Shown: piece by piece, positions 1 to 6,933 of the stretch | How the letters are laid out: each line of letters starts with the position of its first letter | Numbering within the stretch: the stretch's first letter is position 1 | Assembly: GCA_020057645.1 (NCBI GenBank) | Contig: JAGVFL010000152.1 | Location: 1 to 7,651, forward strand | From: Candidatus Omnitrophota bacterium | GTDB taxonomy: Bacteria; Omnitrophota; Gorgyraeia; Gorgyraeales; Gorgyraeaceae | Direction: 5' to 3' | DNA length: 7,651 bases | Program-made: the position numbers and the translations under genes | Notes under the pieces: generated by a model | What the model saw: the letters and a program-made list of their open reading frames with translations, nothing else | The model's database searches: none | Told to the model about the DNA's origin: nothing

Positions 1-105
1 AATATAGAGGAAGAAAATAAAGTTGAATGCGGTTTTGCGACGGACTCTCTCAGGGAGGTAGAAACAAGTTTGCGCAAGATACGGAAAATGTGTGTGAATA
101 ACTAA
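1..105 (+). CDS. C-terminal tail of an unrecognised upstream gene (partial)
   Basis: One forward frame is open from the left edge to a TAA at 103-105, giving 34 residues with a charged, probably helical end (LREVETSLRKIRKMCVNN). The other two forward frames hit stops within about 20 bases. The tail does not look like the end of a PhoB-type winged-helix regulator or a histidine kinase ATPase domain, the two neighbours I would expect next to a pst operon, and I cannot assign it to a family. The stop lies 27 bases before the porin start and no convincing promoter lies between, so the gene could be the leading member of the same transcript. A 34-codon open frame can also occur by chance, so the call is weak. 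Confidence 0.4.
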   Translation, partial: NIEEENKVECGFATDSLREVETSLRKIRKMCVNN

Positions 106-120
106 CAGTTTAAATTTAAT

Positions 121-130
121 GAGGAGAGAA
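121..130 (+). promoter_or_regulatory. Ribosome binding site of the porin gene
   Basis: The purine-rich stretch GAGGAGAGAA sits just ahead of the ATG at 133-135, with its GGAG core about 8 bases upstream. It supports this ATG as the start, and the encoded protein then begins directly with a typical signal peptide. I find no convincing -35/-10 pair and no TTTACA-type repeats between 1 and 132. Confidence 0.7.
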
Positions 131-132
131 AA

Positions 133-1386
133 ATGAAAAAAATAATTTTTACAATAGGACTGGGGTTCCTATTGCTTGGTTTAACAGCTTCAGGCTTTGC
201 CGCTACAACTGGCGTAGATGCCCTGATCGAAAAATTAGTAGAAAAGGGGATTCTTAATCGTCAGGAGGGGATAAGCCTGAAAGGTGAAATCGCTGAAGAT
301 GAAAAGCTGGTAAGGGAAGAAGGATTAAAACAGGATTTACCTAGTTGGGTAAGAGATACAAAATTAAAAGGCGATTTCAGGATACGCTACCAATGGGACA
401 GGAAAAGAAATACAGCCACGCAGAACGAAAAGTCCAGGTTCAGGATGAGGTTTGGGACAGAATCAAAGGTAAATGATCAAACAAAAGTTTACTTTGGGCT
501 TGCGAGTGGTTCAAGCGCAGACCCGCGCTCTACAAACCAGACGCTTCAGGATTCTTTTGCAAAGAAGAGCGTGTATATAGATCACGCATATGCGTCTTAT
601 ACTCCTGTTGCATGGGCTACTTTATTTGCAGGGAGAATGAAGAATCCTATATATCAAACAGGCGATATGCTTTGGGATACCGATATAAACCCGGAAGGCA
701 TTGCCGTTCAGCTGAAACATGCCTTAGGCGCCAAAGCGGATTTTTTCATGAACAACGCCTTTTTTATACTGGACGATACGGCATCTCCTAACGGGACAGG
801 AGCGGATCCTGCGATGTTTGTCATTCAGCCGGGAATAGCTTTGAAGGTAAATGACAAAACAAAGCTGAAATTAGCCGGGGCTTATTACGGATTCAACAGC
901 GTCAAGAACCAGGTCCTGGATAATTCTTCCGGAACAAATACCTTATCCGGCCAGGGGACGTCTTTATTGAATTATGATTTTGATTCGTGGAGCGTCAGTT
1001 CGGAATTAGGGATAAAAGAACCTTTGAAAATAGGTTTTATTCCTTATATAGCTGTGTTCGGAGATTATATAGAAAATATGGATCCATCTACAGAGAATAC
1101 AGGCTATATAGCGGGATTCAAGTTTGGCAATGAAAAGGTCGCTAATTGGAAACAATGGCAGGCCAAATATATGTACAGGAGCATAGGGAAAGACGCTGTC
1201 CTGGATATATTCCCTGACTCGGATGCTTACGGCGGATTTACAGATGTGAAGGCGCATGAGTATCTTTTATCATACGGGTTGAACAAGAATGTGACCCTGG
1301 ACCTGGATTATTATCAGAACGACAGGATTAAAGCGGCAAAGAATAAGGAAAAACTTTTACAGGTAGATTTGAACTTTAAATTCTAA
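133..1386 (+). CDS. Putative outer-membrane porin of the Pho cluster
   Basis: The 417-residue product begins with a classical signal peptide (KK, then a hydrophobic run at about residues 4-18, with likely cleavage after GFA at about 23). Next comes a short charged, helix-prone segment (about 28-66: DALIEKLVEKGILNRQEG) of the kind found at the N-terminus of 'putative porin' (Porin_5-like) proteins. The rest, from about residue 76, alternates polar and aromatic strands such as LKGDFRIRYQW and ends in phenylalanine (VDLNFKF), the usual C-terminal signature recognised by the outer-membrane insertion machinery. It should form a beta-barrel in the outer membrane. Its position 10 bases ahead of pstS suggests that it admits phosphate or phosphorylated compounds, like the role of OprP/OprO or PhoE elsewhere. 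The substrate is inferred from context only, as I cannot see an anion-binding arginine ladder from sequence alone. Confidence 0.82.
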   Translation: MKKIIFTIGLGFLLLGLTASGFAATTGVDALIEKLVEKGILNRQEGISLKGEIAEDEKLVREEGLKQDLPSWVRDTKLKGDFRIRYQWDRKRNTATQNEKSRFRMRFGTESKVNDQTKVYFGLASGSSADPRSTNQTLQDSFAKKSVYIDHAYASYTPVAWATLFAGRMKNPIYQTGDMLWDTDINPEGIAVQLKHALGAKADFFMNNAFFILDDTASPNGTGADPAMFVIQPGIALKVNDKTKLKLAGAYYGFNSVKNQVLDNSSGTNTLSGQGTSLLNYDFDSWSVSSELGIKEPLKIGFIPYIAVFGDYIENMDPSTENTGYIAGFKFGNEKVANWKQWQAKYMYRSIGKDAVLDIFPDSDAYGGFTDVKAHEYLLSYGLNKNVTLDLDYYQNDRIKAAKNKEKLLQVDLNFKF

Positions 1387-1392
1387 GGAGGA
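1385..1392 (+). promoter_or_regulatory. Strong ribosome binding site of pstS
   Basis: AAGGAGGA is a full-length Shine-Dalgarno match. It overlaps the porin stop codon (1384-1386) and lies 4 bases before the ATG at 1397. It fixes the pstS start and predicts high translation, as expected for a binding protein needed in excess over its permease. Confidence 0.75.
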
Positions 1393-1396
1393 TTAA

Positions 1397-2413
1397 ATGA
1401 ACAGATTTTTAAGATTAAGTATTTTCGGAATAATGGCAATTTTCTTGTCCTGCGTTTTTTCGGCAGGCGAGGTTTTTGCGGCATCGAAATTAGTAAAAAT
1501 AGACGGCTCAAGCACGGTTTTCCCCATAACTGAGGCAGTAGCAGAGGAGTTTCAAAAGCAGTATAGCGGTATCAAGGTGATGGTGGGAATATCAGGCACA
1601 GGAGGGGGTTTTAAAAGATTTGGCAGAGGAGAAACAGATATCAGTGATGCCTCAAGGCCAATAAAGCCCAAAGAAGTAGATTTAGCTAAAGAGAACAACA
1701 TCAAATATATCGAACTCCCGGTTGCTTACGATGGATTATCAGTTATTGTAAATCCTAAAAATACCTGGGTAGATTATCTGACAGTTAAGGAGTTAAAAAA
1801 ATTGTGGGAGCCATCCAGTCAAGGGGTAATTACTAAATGGAGTCAAATAAGAGAAGGTTTTCCAGATAAAGAAATCCGCCTTTTTGGGCCTGGGACAGAC
1901 TCAGGGACCTTTGATTACTTTACAGAAGTAATCTGTGGTAAATCAGCAGCCTCAAGAGGTGATTATACTGCCAGCGAAGATGATAATGTGCTGGTAGAAG
2001 GAATTGCTTCAGATACTCAGGCATTAGGATATTTTGGTTTAGCTTATTATGAGCAGAATAAAGATAAGTTAAAGATTGTTCCCATTGATGATGAGAATGA
2101 CGCCAATGGAATTGGTCCTATTACTCCGTCACTTAAGTCAGTAATGGATGACACCTATCAGCCTTTGGCCAGGCCCATATTTATCTATGTCTCTACCAAG
2201 GCAGCAGAAAAGGATGAGGTAAAAAAGTTTGTAGAATTTTATCTTAAGAATGCTAAAGATTTAGTAACGGAAGTAGGCTATATACCTTTATCTGACGAAT
2301 CTTACAAGGCAGCGCTCGAACGTTTTCAGAAACGCATCACCGGCTCTGTGTTTGGCAGAAAAGGCGCCACGGTAGGAGTGAAGATGGAAGAGCTTTTACG
2401 TATGGAGAGATAA
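1397..2413 (+). CDS. pstS: Phosphate ABC transporter periplasmic substrate-binding protein PstS
   Basis: The 338-residue protein captures phosphate in the periplasm and delivers it to PstC-PstA. A signal peptide covers about residues 1-28 (hydrophobic core about 8-20, cleavage likely after VFA). The phosphate-binding signatures are in order: DGSSTVFP (36-43), [10 protein letters not shown] (66-75), DISDASRP (81-88) and [12 protein letters not shown] (164-175), followed by GYFGLAYY (211-218). The cysteine at residue 19 lacks a good lipobox, so a soluble periplasmic protein is more likely than a lipoprotein. The C-terminal extension after residue 310 ([11 protein letters not shown]) is typical of the roughly 330-residue PstS subgroup. 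The gene follows the porin by 10 bases and its TAA directly abuts the TTG start of pstC. It shares little beyond the fold with the second pstS-type gene at 6963. Confidence 0.96.
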   Translation: MNRFLRLSIFGIMAIFLSCVFSAGEVFAASKLVKIDGSSTVFPITEAVAEEFQKQYSGIKVMVGISGTGGGFKRFGRGETDISDASRPIKPKEVDLAKENNIKYIELPVAYDGLSVIVNPKNTWVDYLTVKELKKLWEPSSQGVITKWSQIREGFPDKEIRLFGPGTDSGTFDYFTEVICGKSAASRGDYTASEDDNVLVEGIASDTQALGYFGLAYYEQNKDKLKIVPIDDENDANGIGPITPSLKSVMDDTYQPLARPIFIYVSTKAAEKDEVKKFVEFYLKNAKDLVTEVGYIPLSDESYKAALERFQKRITGSVFGRKGATVGVKMEELLRMER

Positions 2414-2416
2414 TTG
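2404..2416 (+). promoter_or_regulatory. Short-spaced ribosome binding site and TTG start of pstC
   Basis: GGAGAG (2404-2409) is embedded in the last codons of pstS and is followed after 4 bases by TTG at 2414. This site decides the pstC start because there is no alternative ATG. The pstS stop codon lies inside the same site, so terminating pstS ribosomes would probably reinitiate here. That is inferred from the geometry. Confidence 0.6.
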
Positions 2417-3313
2417 CTATTAAAGAGAAAGTTTATTTTAAAGACAAAAGAAATACTGATTGAGAGGCTGCTTTTTTTCTGCAGCCTCTTATCAGTAGTT
2501 ACTACTCTGGGGATTATCTTAGTTTTACTTTTCGAGACTTTAGATTTTTTTAAAGAAGTGCCGGTCTGGCAATTTTTAACCGATACCCAGTGGACTCCAC
2601 TTTTTGTAAATAAGCATTTTGGAATACTGCCATTATTGTGCGGGACATTTTTGACCACCCTGATCGCTATTAGCGTGGCTATTCCTGTCGGCTTGGCGAG
2701 CGCGGTTTATTTAAGTGAATATGCGTCTCTAAAAATAAGGAATATAGTTAAGCCTTTAATGGAGATATTAGCAGCTGTGCCTACAGTGGTGTATGGATAT
2801 TTTGCCCTTTTGTTTGTAACCCCGCTTTTAAGGAAAATTATCCCTGATTTAAGCGGATTCAATTCTCTGTCAAGCGGAATAGTAATGGGAATTATGATTA
2901 TTCCTCTTATATCTTCCTTAAGCGAAGATGCTATGCGGGCTGTGCCTATGGGGTTAAGAGAGGGCGCATATGCCGTCGGCTCAAATAGATTACAAGTGGC
3001 CCTGAGGATAGTATTGCCCGCGGCATTATCCGGAATTATTGCGGCATCTATCTTGGCAATATCTCGGGCCATTGGCGAGACAATGATAGTGGCTATTGCC
3101 GCAGGCCAACAGCCGAGATTGACTTTAAATCCCTTGGTGCCTATACAAACCATTACTGCCTATATTGTCCAGATAAGCTTAGGTGATACGCCTCACGGAA
3201 CGCTTGAATACCGCACTATCTTTGCCTGCGGGATGAGCCTTTTTATCATGACGTTTATTCTAAATATTTTTAGCTTTAAACTCAAAAGGCGCTTTCAGGA
3301 GATCTATGAATAA
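2414..3313 (+). CDS. pstC: Phosphate ABC transporter permease PstC (TTG start)
   Basis: The 299-residue inner-membrane protein has about six hydrophobic segments: near 19-42, 72-100, 118-140, 152-170, 205-230 and 268-290. The EAA loop that contacts the PstB ATPase is at about 183-208 ([26 protein letters not shown]). Conserved family stretches include [12 protein letters not shown] and [15 protein letters not shown]. The start is the TTG at 2414, which abuts the pstS TAA in the same frame. It is preceded by GGAGAG at 2404-2409, only 4 bases away. No ATG occurs before the first membrane segment (the next methionine is around residue 116), so TTG is the best choice. The weak start next to the strong pstS start would keep permease levels below the binding protein. 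A hairpin lies 47 bases inside the gene (2461-2491). The end overlaps pstA by 8 bases. Confidence 0.94.
   Translation: MLLKRKFILKTKEILIERLLFFCSLLSVVTTLGIILVLLFETLDFFKEVPVWQFLTDTQWTPLFVNKHFGILPLLCGTFLTTLIAISVAIPVGLASAVYLSEYASLKIRNIVKPLMEILAAVPTVVYGYFALLFVTPLLRKIIPDLSGFNSLSSGIVMGIMIIPLISSLSEDAMRAVPMGLREGAYAVGSNRLQVALRIVLPAALSGIIAASILAISRAIGETMIVAIAAGQQPRLTLNPLVPIQTITAYIVQISLGDTPHGTLEYRTIFACGMSLFIMTFILNIFSFKLKRRFQEIYE
2461..2491 (+). other. Intragenic hairpin at the 5' end of pstC
   Basis: The perfect 9-bp arms AGAGGCTGC (2463-2471) and GCAGCCTCT (2481-2489) enclose a T-rich 9-base loop (2472-2480). A G-T and a T-A pair extend the stem outward to 2461/2491. No T-run follows the 3' arm, so it is not a standard intrinsic terminator. 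As RNA it would be a stable stem 47 bases after the pstC start. It could protect the 3' end of a processed porin-pstS message or slow readthrough, but that is speculation. It may also be fortuitous, because the loop encodes leucine/phenylalanine codons of the first membrane segment. Confidence 0.5.
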
Positions 3314-4253
3314 CCCCGCCCTTTCTAAAATTAATAGCTCATTTGTAAGAAAGAGCGGGGTTAACAGGAGATTGGATAGTGGGTTCAGGATCCTAGGTAT
3401 TGCCTCAACAGCTTTTGGTCTGGTTGTGCTTCTAGTTTTGATTATTGATATTTTTCTAGACGGAGCAGACAGGATTAAATGGGATTTCTTCGTTAGCTTT
3501 CCCTCACGCAAACCTGAATTAGCAGGAATCCTGTCAGCCTGGGTAGGGACTGTCTGGATTATGGTTTTAACCGCGCTTATTGCTTTACCTTTAGGCATAG
3601 GCGCAGGCATTTATCTGGAAGAGTATGCCCGAAAGAATTACTTGACTAATTTTATTGAAATAAATATCGCCAATTTAGCAGGGGTCCCTTCTGTAATATA
3701 CGGCCTTTTAGGTTTAGGCCTATTCGTGCGCTATTTTAATTTGGATAGAAGTGTTCTGGCCGGCGGGCTTACTTTGGCGCTTTTAATCCTGCCTGTGATT
3801 ATACTTTCAACACGCGAGGCACTAAGGGCAATCCCTTCTTCTATCCGGGAGGCATCCTATGCCTTAGGAGCAACCAAGTGGCAAACAGTGCAGCATCAAC
3901 TTTTTCCCGCGGCCTTAGGCAATATTATGACAGGTGTGATTCTGGCAATGTCCCGGGCAGCAGGAGAGACAGCGCCTTTAATTACAATCGGCGCTCTTAC
4001 CTATATTGCTTTTTTACCGCAAAGCCCTGTTGCATTTTCAGGCGGCTTTCCTTTTATACATTTTAGTCTGCAAGGGTTATTTGACCCGTTTACGGTCTTA
4101 CCAATTCAGATATTTAACTGGGTATCGCGTCCGCAAAAAGGTTTTTTTGCTGATGCTGCGGCGGGAATTATTGTTCTATTGGGCCTAACGCTGATTATGA
4201 ACGCTATTGCTATTTTATTAAGGCATCATTATCAAAAGAAAGTCAGGTGGTAA
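3306..4253 (+). CDS. pstA: Phosphate ABC transporter permease PstA
   Basis: The 315-residue inner-membrane partner of PstC has a hydrophilic N-terminal stretch of about 28 residues, then hydrophobic segments near 29-50, 77-103, 121-140, 150-168, 205-232 and 283-305. The EAA loop is at about 182-207 ([26 protein letters not shown]), beside the family stretches [15 protein letters not shown] and [15 protein letters not shown]. The ATG at 3306 lies 4 bases after AGGAG (3297-3301), inside the end of pstC, and the two genes overlap by 8 bases. This arrangement favours translational coupling and equal amounts of the two permease subunits. The first codons encode one arm of a 16-bp hairpin (3311-3363), which may explain the unconserved start [11 protein letters not shown] downstream start is possible but lacks a comparable binding site. 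Confidence 0.94.
   Translation: MNNPALSKINSSFVRKSGVNRRLDSGFRILGIASTAFGLVVLLVLIIDIFLDGADRIKWDFFVSFPSRKPELAGILSAWVGTVWIMVLTALIALPLGIGAGIYLEEYARKNYLTNFIEINIANLAGVPSVIYGLLGLGLFVRYFNLDRSVLAGGLTLALLILPVIILSTREALRAIPSSIREASYALGATKWQTVQHQLFPAALGNIMTGVILAMSRAAGETAPLITIGALTYIAFLPQSPVAFSGGFPFIHFSLQGLFDPFTVLPIQIFNWVSRPQKGFFADAAAGIIVLLGLTLIMNAIAILLRHHYQKKVRW
3311..3363 (+). other. 16-bp hairpin at the pstC stop / pstA start
   Basis: The left arm TAACCCCGCCCTTTCT (3311-3326) begins with the pstC stop codon. It pairs with AGAAAGAGCGGGGTTA (3348-3363), with one mismatch (C3320 against A3354) and a 21-base AT-rich loop. The stem starts only 2 bases after the pstA ATG, so it lies within the footprint of an initiating ribosome. 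Neither strand has a T-run after the stem, which argues against a terminator. I infer a translational coupling element opened by ribosomes finishing pstC. Confidence 0.7.
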
Positions 4254-4258
4254 AATAA

Positions 4259-5014
4259 ATGGATCCTACATTTAAGATACATGGATTGAGCGCTTTTTAC
4301 GGAGCAAAAGAGGTTTTAAAAGGGATAAATATCAACATCTTGCCGAATTCTGTTACCGCTATTATCGGGCCGTCAGGGTGTGGCAAGAGTACTTTTATTC
4401 GTTCCTTAAATAGGATTAATGATTTGATATTAAATTTTCATACCGCAGGTAAGGTCTTTTACCATAACCAGGATATCTATGCTAAAGATGTGGATGTGTT
4501 TGATTTGCGAAGGCGCATAGGTATGGTTTTCCAGAAGCCCAACCCCTTCCCTAAATCGATTTATGACAACATTGCCTATGGTTTAAGAATACACGATTTT
4601 ACTACGAGAGAGATGATAGATGAAATCGTCCAGAAGAGCCTTAAAAAGGCAGCGCTCTGGGACGAGGTCAAGGATAGCCTAAAGCAGAATGCCCTTACCC
4701 TTTCAGGCGGCCAGCAGCAGCGGCTTTGCATAGCGCGCACCCTGGCAATCGAGCCGGAGGTTATTTTATTTGACGAACCATGTTCAGCATTAGACCCGAT
4801 TTCTACCGCCAAGATCGAAGAATTAATCCATCAGCTAAAGCAGAATTATACTATCATAATAGTTACCCATAACATGCAGCAGGCAGCCAGGGTCTCGGAT
4901 TACGCCGGCTTTTTCCTTTTAGGCGAGTTAATAGAGTTTGATAAGACAGAGGTAATATTCAAAGCCCCGAAAGATAAAAGGACAGAGGATTATATTACAG
5001 GGAGGTTCGGATAA
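4259..5014 (+). CDS. pstB: Phosphate ABC transporter ATP-binding protein PstB
   Basis: The 251-residue cytoplasmic ATPase, of normal family length, powers phosphate import through PstC-PstA. All nucleotide-binding elements are intact: Walker [10 protein letters not shown] (37-45), Q-loop glutamine at 92 in the PstB-typical [16 protein letters not shown], signature LSGGQQQR (148-155), Walker [14 protein letters not shown] (168-180) with catalytic glutamate 173, and the H-loop histidine at 204 in [12 protein letters not shown]. The ending, [10 protein letters not shown], is also typical of PstB. The ATG at 4259 follows the pstA stop by 5 bases and has AGGTGG (4245-4250) 8 bases upstream, overlapping the end of pstA. 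The stop codon overlaps the phoU start by one base. Confidence 0.97.
   Translation: MDPTFKIHGLSAFYGAKEVLKGININILPNSVTAIIGPSGCGKSTFIRSLNRINDLILNFHTAGKVFYHNQDIYAKDVDVFDLRRRIGMVFQKPNPFPKSIYDNIAYGLRIHDFTTREMIDEIVQKSLKKAALWDEVKDSLKQNALTLSGGQQQRLCIARTLAIEPEVILFDEPCSALDPISTAKIEELIHQLKQNYTIIIVTHNMQQAARVSDYAGFFLLGELIEFDKTEVIFKAPKDKRTEDYITGRFG
5000..5005 (+). promoter_or_regulatory. Ribosome binding site of phoU
   Basis: GGGAGG lies 8 bases ahead of the ATG at 5014, which shares its A with the pstB TAA stop. The good spacing supports this start and coupled translation of pstB and phoU. Confidence 0.65.
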
Positions 5015-5670
5015 TGGAAAGGCATTTTGATCAGGAATTAGAGGATTTAAAGAATGATTTATTAAAGATGGGGGTTATGGCAGAAGAGGCTATATTCGCG
5101 TCTGTAGAAGCGCTTAAAAAGCTTGATCCCGAGAAAGCCAAAAATGTTATTAATAAAGATAAGTTTATAGATGACATGGAAAATGTTATTGATGAAAAAT
5201 GCTTGGATTTATTAGCTCTCCGGCAGCCTATGGCATCTGATCTAAGGTTTATAGCCATGGTTTCTAAAATCAGCACTGATTTGGAGAGAATAGCGGATCT
5301 GGCTGTAGATATTGCCCAGAGAGTTTTGGAACTTTCAGGAAAACCTTTATTAAAACCATTAATTGATATACCGCGGCTTACTGATATTGCGCAGAAAATG
5401 ACAAAAGACGCAATAAATGCCTTTGTCAATAAAGATGCTGATCTTGCAGGCAAAGTTATTTTATTGGATAACGAAGCTGATAGACTCCGCAATCTTGTGC
5501 AAAAAGAGCTTATAGAGGATTTTATAACCAAAGACCCTGCTACAGCCCCCCGCGCAGTGCCTTTACTTTTAATTGCTCGTCATCTCGAGCGCATTTGCGA
5601 CCATGCCACAAATATAGCGGAAGATGTTATATACATGGTCAAAGCAGATGTTGTAAAACACCACCAATAG
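5014..5670 (+). CDS. phoU: Phosphate signalling regulator PhoU
   Basis: The 218-residue, largely helical protein is made of two similar three-helix halves. The metal-binding E/DxxxD motifs of the family are all visible: DKFID (49-53) and ERIAD (91-95) in the first half, DNEAD (152-156) and ERICD (192-196) in the second. The second half is followed by the hallmark HATNIAEDVIYMVK. PhoU is a peripheral cytoplasmic protein. In known systems it links the Pst transporter to the PhoR sensor kinase, keeping the Pho response off when phosphate is plentiful, and also restrains transporter activity. Its place as last gene of the pst operon is the usual one. No PhoR or PhoB gene is present in the window, so its partner must be encoded elsewhere. 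Confidence 0.96.
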   Translation: MERHFDQELEDLKNDLLKMGVMAEEAIFASVEALKKLDPEKAKNVINKDKFIDDMENVIDEKCLDLLALRQPMASDLRFIAMVSKISTDLERIADLAVDIAQRVLELSGKPLLKPLIDIPRLTDIAQKMTKDAINAFVNKDADLAGKVILLDNEADRLRNLVQKELIEDFITKDPATAPRAVPLLLIARHLERICDHATNIAEDVIYMVKADVVKHHQ

Positions 5671-5704
5671 AAACTCAAATAAATATAGGCAATGTCTTTA
5701 ATCA

Positions 5705-5733
5705 GTGCAAAAATATATACAGCATTTTTGCAC
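5705..5733 (+). terminator. Inverted repeat after phoU, possible operon 3' end
   Basis: The perfect 10-bp arms GTGCAAAAAT (5705-5714) and ATTTTTGCAC (5724-5733) enclose a 9-base loop, 34 bases after the phoU stop. Being between genes it is a natural candidate for the 3' end of the operon transcript. However, the stem is AT-rich and is followed by CACGTGG rather than a T-run, so it is not a textbook intrinsic terminator. It could instead be an RNA-stabilising stem or a DNA operator dyad. An 8-bp palindrome, CCACGTGG (5733-5740), overlaps its right end. Confidence 0.4.
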
Positions 5734-5757
5734 CACGTGGACCTTACACTAAATCCG

Positions 5758-5786
5758 TTGAAAGCACGACATTATGAAGGTATAAT
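5758..5786 (+). promoter_or_regulatory. Sigma70-type promoter of the LOG-family gene
   Basis: TTGAAA (5758-5763, five of six to consensus) and TATAAT (5781-5786, perfect) are separated by exactly 17 bases. Transcription would start near 5793, giving a leader of only about 17 bases. There are no TTTACA-type repeats here, so the gene looks constitutively or separately expressed rather than Pho-controlled. Confidence 0.8.
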
Positions 5787-5809
5787 AACATATAAGTAAA
5801 AAAGGTTAA

Positions 5810-6850
5810 ATGATGAAAAAGACCTCGAAAGAATATGAAGTTGGTGATGAGGCTATAGATAGCTTAATAAGCGAACTTGCCAAAAAATCTTGTTCTACTG
5901 AAACCGAATATTTATTACGAGAAATACTAACGACCGCTGTTAAATTAGGTAAGGAATCTAGCGATAAAGGAGACCTCAAACTTGTAAATAATGCGCTAAA
6001 GGAATTACGATATTCTTTTAAGATATTTTCTTCTTATAGAGATGTTAAAAAGGTAATAATCTTTGGATCGGCGAGATCGAAAAAGACATCAGCCGAATAT
6101 AAGATGGCTGAGGAATTTGCGAAAAAGCTGACAGAAAAAGGTTATATGGTTGTAACAGGAGGCGGCCCCGGGGTTATGGAGGCCGGTAACAAAGGCGCCA
6201 AAGAGGGGAAAGATTTTGCATTAAATATTCGCCTTCCTTTTGAACAAAAGCCCAATCCATATATAGACGAAAAAGATAAAATAATTAACTTTAAATATTT
6301 CTTTACCAGAAAGTTGATCTTTGTAAAAGAGACTGATGCAACCGCTCTTTTTCCGGGGGGATTTGGCACAAATGACGAAGGGTTCGAAATGCTCACCTTA
6401 ATCCAAACCGGAAAATCTAAACCCAGACCTATAGTTTTAATGGAGCCGAAAGGCTCCAGATACTGGGCTGATTGGAAATGTTTTGTGAATAACCAATTAT
6501 TCAAAAACGGCTTTATTGATAAGAAGGATTTTAATCTTTTTCGTATTGTGAAAAGTGTTGATGAAGCAATTAAATATATAGAAGATTTTTATAGAATATA
6601 TCACTCGATAAGGTATGATTCAGGTTTGACTGTATTAAGGCTGAATAAAAAGATTTCCGGGGAAACATTAAATCTTATCAATAGAAAATATAAGAATATT
6701 CTGACAGGCGGTGAAATCAGGTTTTCGCCTCCAACGGAGAAAGAAATGGAAAAGAGAGAATATCTTGAGTTGCCCCGGCTTGTAATGAACTTCAACCTGC
6801 GCGATTATGGCAGGCTCTGCGAGATGATCCGTGTCATTAATAAAGATTAA
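5810..6850 (+). CDS. Long-form LOG-family Rossmann protein (TIGR00730-like)
   Basis: The 346-residue protein has a central LOG/lysine-decarboxylase-like Rossmann domain (about 79-260): IIFGSAR (83-89), VVTGGGPGVMEAGNKGA (114-130), FFTRK (164-168) and the family signature PGGFGTNDE (182-190), with the expected arginine 167 and glutamate 190. Characterised relatives (LOG, PpnN) cut nucleoside 5'-monophosphates into base and ribose 5-phosphate, so a cytoplasmic phosphoribohydrolase is likely. The older label 'lysine decarboxylase' is not supported. It is longer than the roughly 180-200-residue core. A helical N-terminal extension (about 10-75) and a C-terminal segment of about 85 residues (262-346) are unassigned, and it is shorter than PpnN (about 450). 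Start ATGs occur at 5810 and 5813. AAAGG (5801-5805) fits the second better (7 bases versus 4), so the true product may lack one methionine. A role in phosphate physiology is not established. Confidence 0.85.
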   Translation: MMKKTSKEYEVGDEAIDSLISELAKKSCSTETEYLLREILTTAVKLGKESSDKGDLKLVNNALKELRYSFKIFSSYRDVKKVIIFGSARSKKTSAEYKMAEEFAKKLTEKGYMVVTGGGPGVMEAGNKGAKEGKDFALNIRLPFEQKPNPYIDEKDKIINFKYFFTRKLIFVKETDATALFPGGFGTNDEGFEMLTLIQTGKSKPRPIVLMEPKGSRYWADWKCFVNNQLFKNGFIDKKDFNLFRIVKSVDEAIKYIEDFYRIYHSIRYDSGLTVLRLNKKISGETLNLINRKYKNILTGGEIRFSPPTEKEMEKREYLELPRLVMNFNLRDYGRLCEMIRVINKD

Positions 6851-6869
6851 GCGCAAGACCCTTCCAGGC

Positions 6870-6924
6870 GTTAAACTCCTATTTTACCTATATTTTACAT
6901 AGATTTTACATGGACTAAACATTG
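6870..6924 (+). promoter_or_regulatory. Putative PHO box: five tandem 11-base units
   Basis: Five consecutive 11-base units are seen: GTTAAACTCCT (6870), ATTTTACCTAT (6881), ATTTTACATAG (6892), ATTTTACATGG (6903) and ACTAAACATTG (6914). The AC dinucleotide recurs at 6875, 6886, 6897, 6908 and 6919, exactly every 11 bases. Units 2-4 are nearly identical and the outer two are degenerate. Direct repeats at 11-base period, TTTACA-like with 5-base spacers, are the known layout of PhoB/PhoP-type PHO boxes. The array ends about 12 bases before a TATAAT box, where an activator would replace a weak -35. The assignment as PHO box is inferred from layout and the downstream pstS. Confidence 0.75.
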
Positions 6925-6933
6925 TAATGCTAC

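Noticed and set aside
61..132. Possible promoter (TTGCGC at 70-75, AT-rich stretch at 108-120) upstream of the porin.
   Set aside because: No -10 hexamer lies at acceptable spacing from TTGCGC. The AT-rich stretch is too close to the ribosome binding site, and no TTTACA-type repeats occur. The real promoter is probably further upstream, outside the window.
152..174. 8-bp inverted repeat CAATAGGA / TCCTATTG in the porin signal-peptide codons.
   Set aside because: A stem of this length with a short loop is expected about once by chance in a window of this size, and it has no special position or U-run.
584..595. 12-base palindrome ACGCATATGCGT inside the porin gene.
   Set aside because: It is an isolated perfect palindrome within coding sequence, with no loop for an RNA stem and no second copy. 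Codon content explains it well enough.
2707..3153. Minus-strand open frame opposite pstC, and similar ones opposite phoU, pstB and the LOG gene.
   Set aside because: These are antisense shadows of well-supported conserved genes, and their translations show no recognisable protein features.
1397..3313. pstS and pstC are in the same frame, separated only by the TAA at 2411-2413, so stop readthrough would give a PstS-PstC fusion.
   Set aside because: PstS is periplasmic and the PstC N-terminus should be cytoplasmic, so a direct fusion would be topologically wrong. A start codon with a binding site sits right at the junction, and separate genes explain the layout.
5810..6850. Annotation of the LOG-family gene as lysine decarboxylase.
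   Set aside because: The PGGxGTxxE signature marks nucleotide phosphoribohydrolases of the LOG family. The decarboxylase name is a historical misannotation and the protein lacks a PLP-enzyme architecture.
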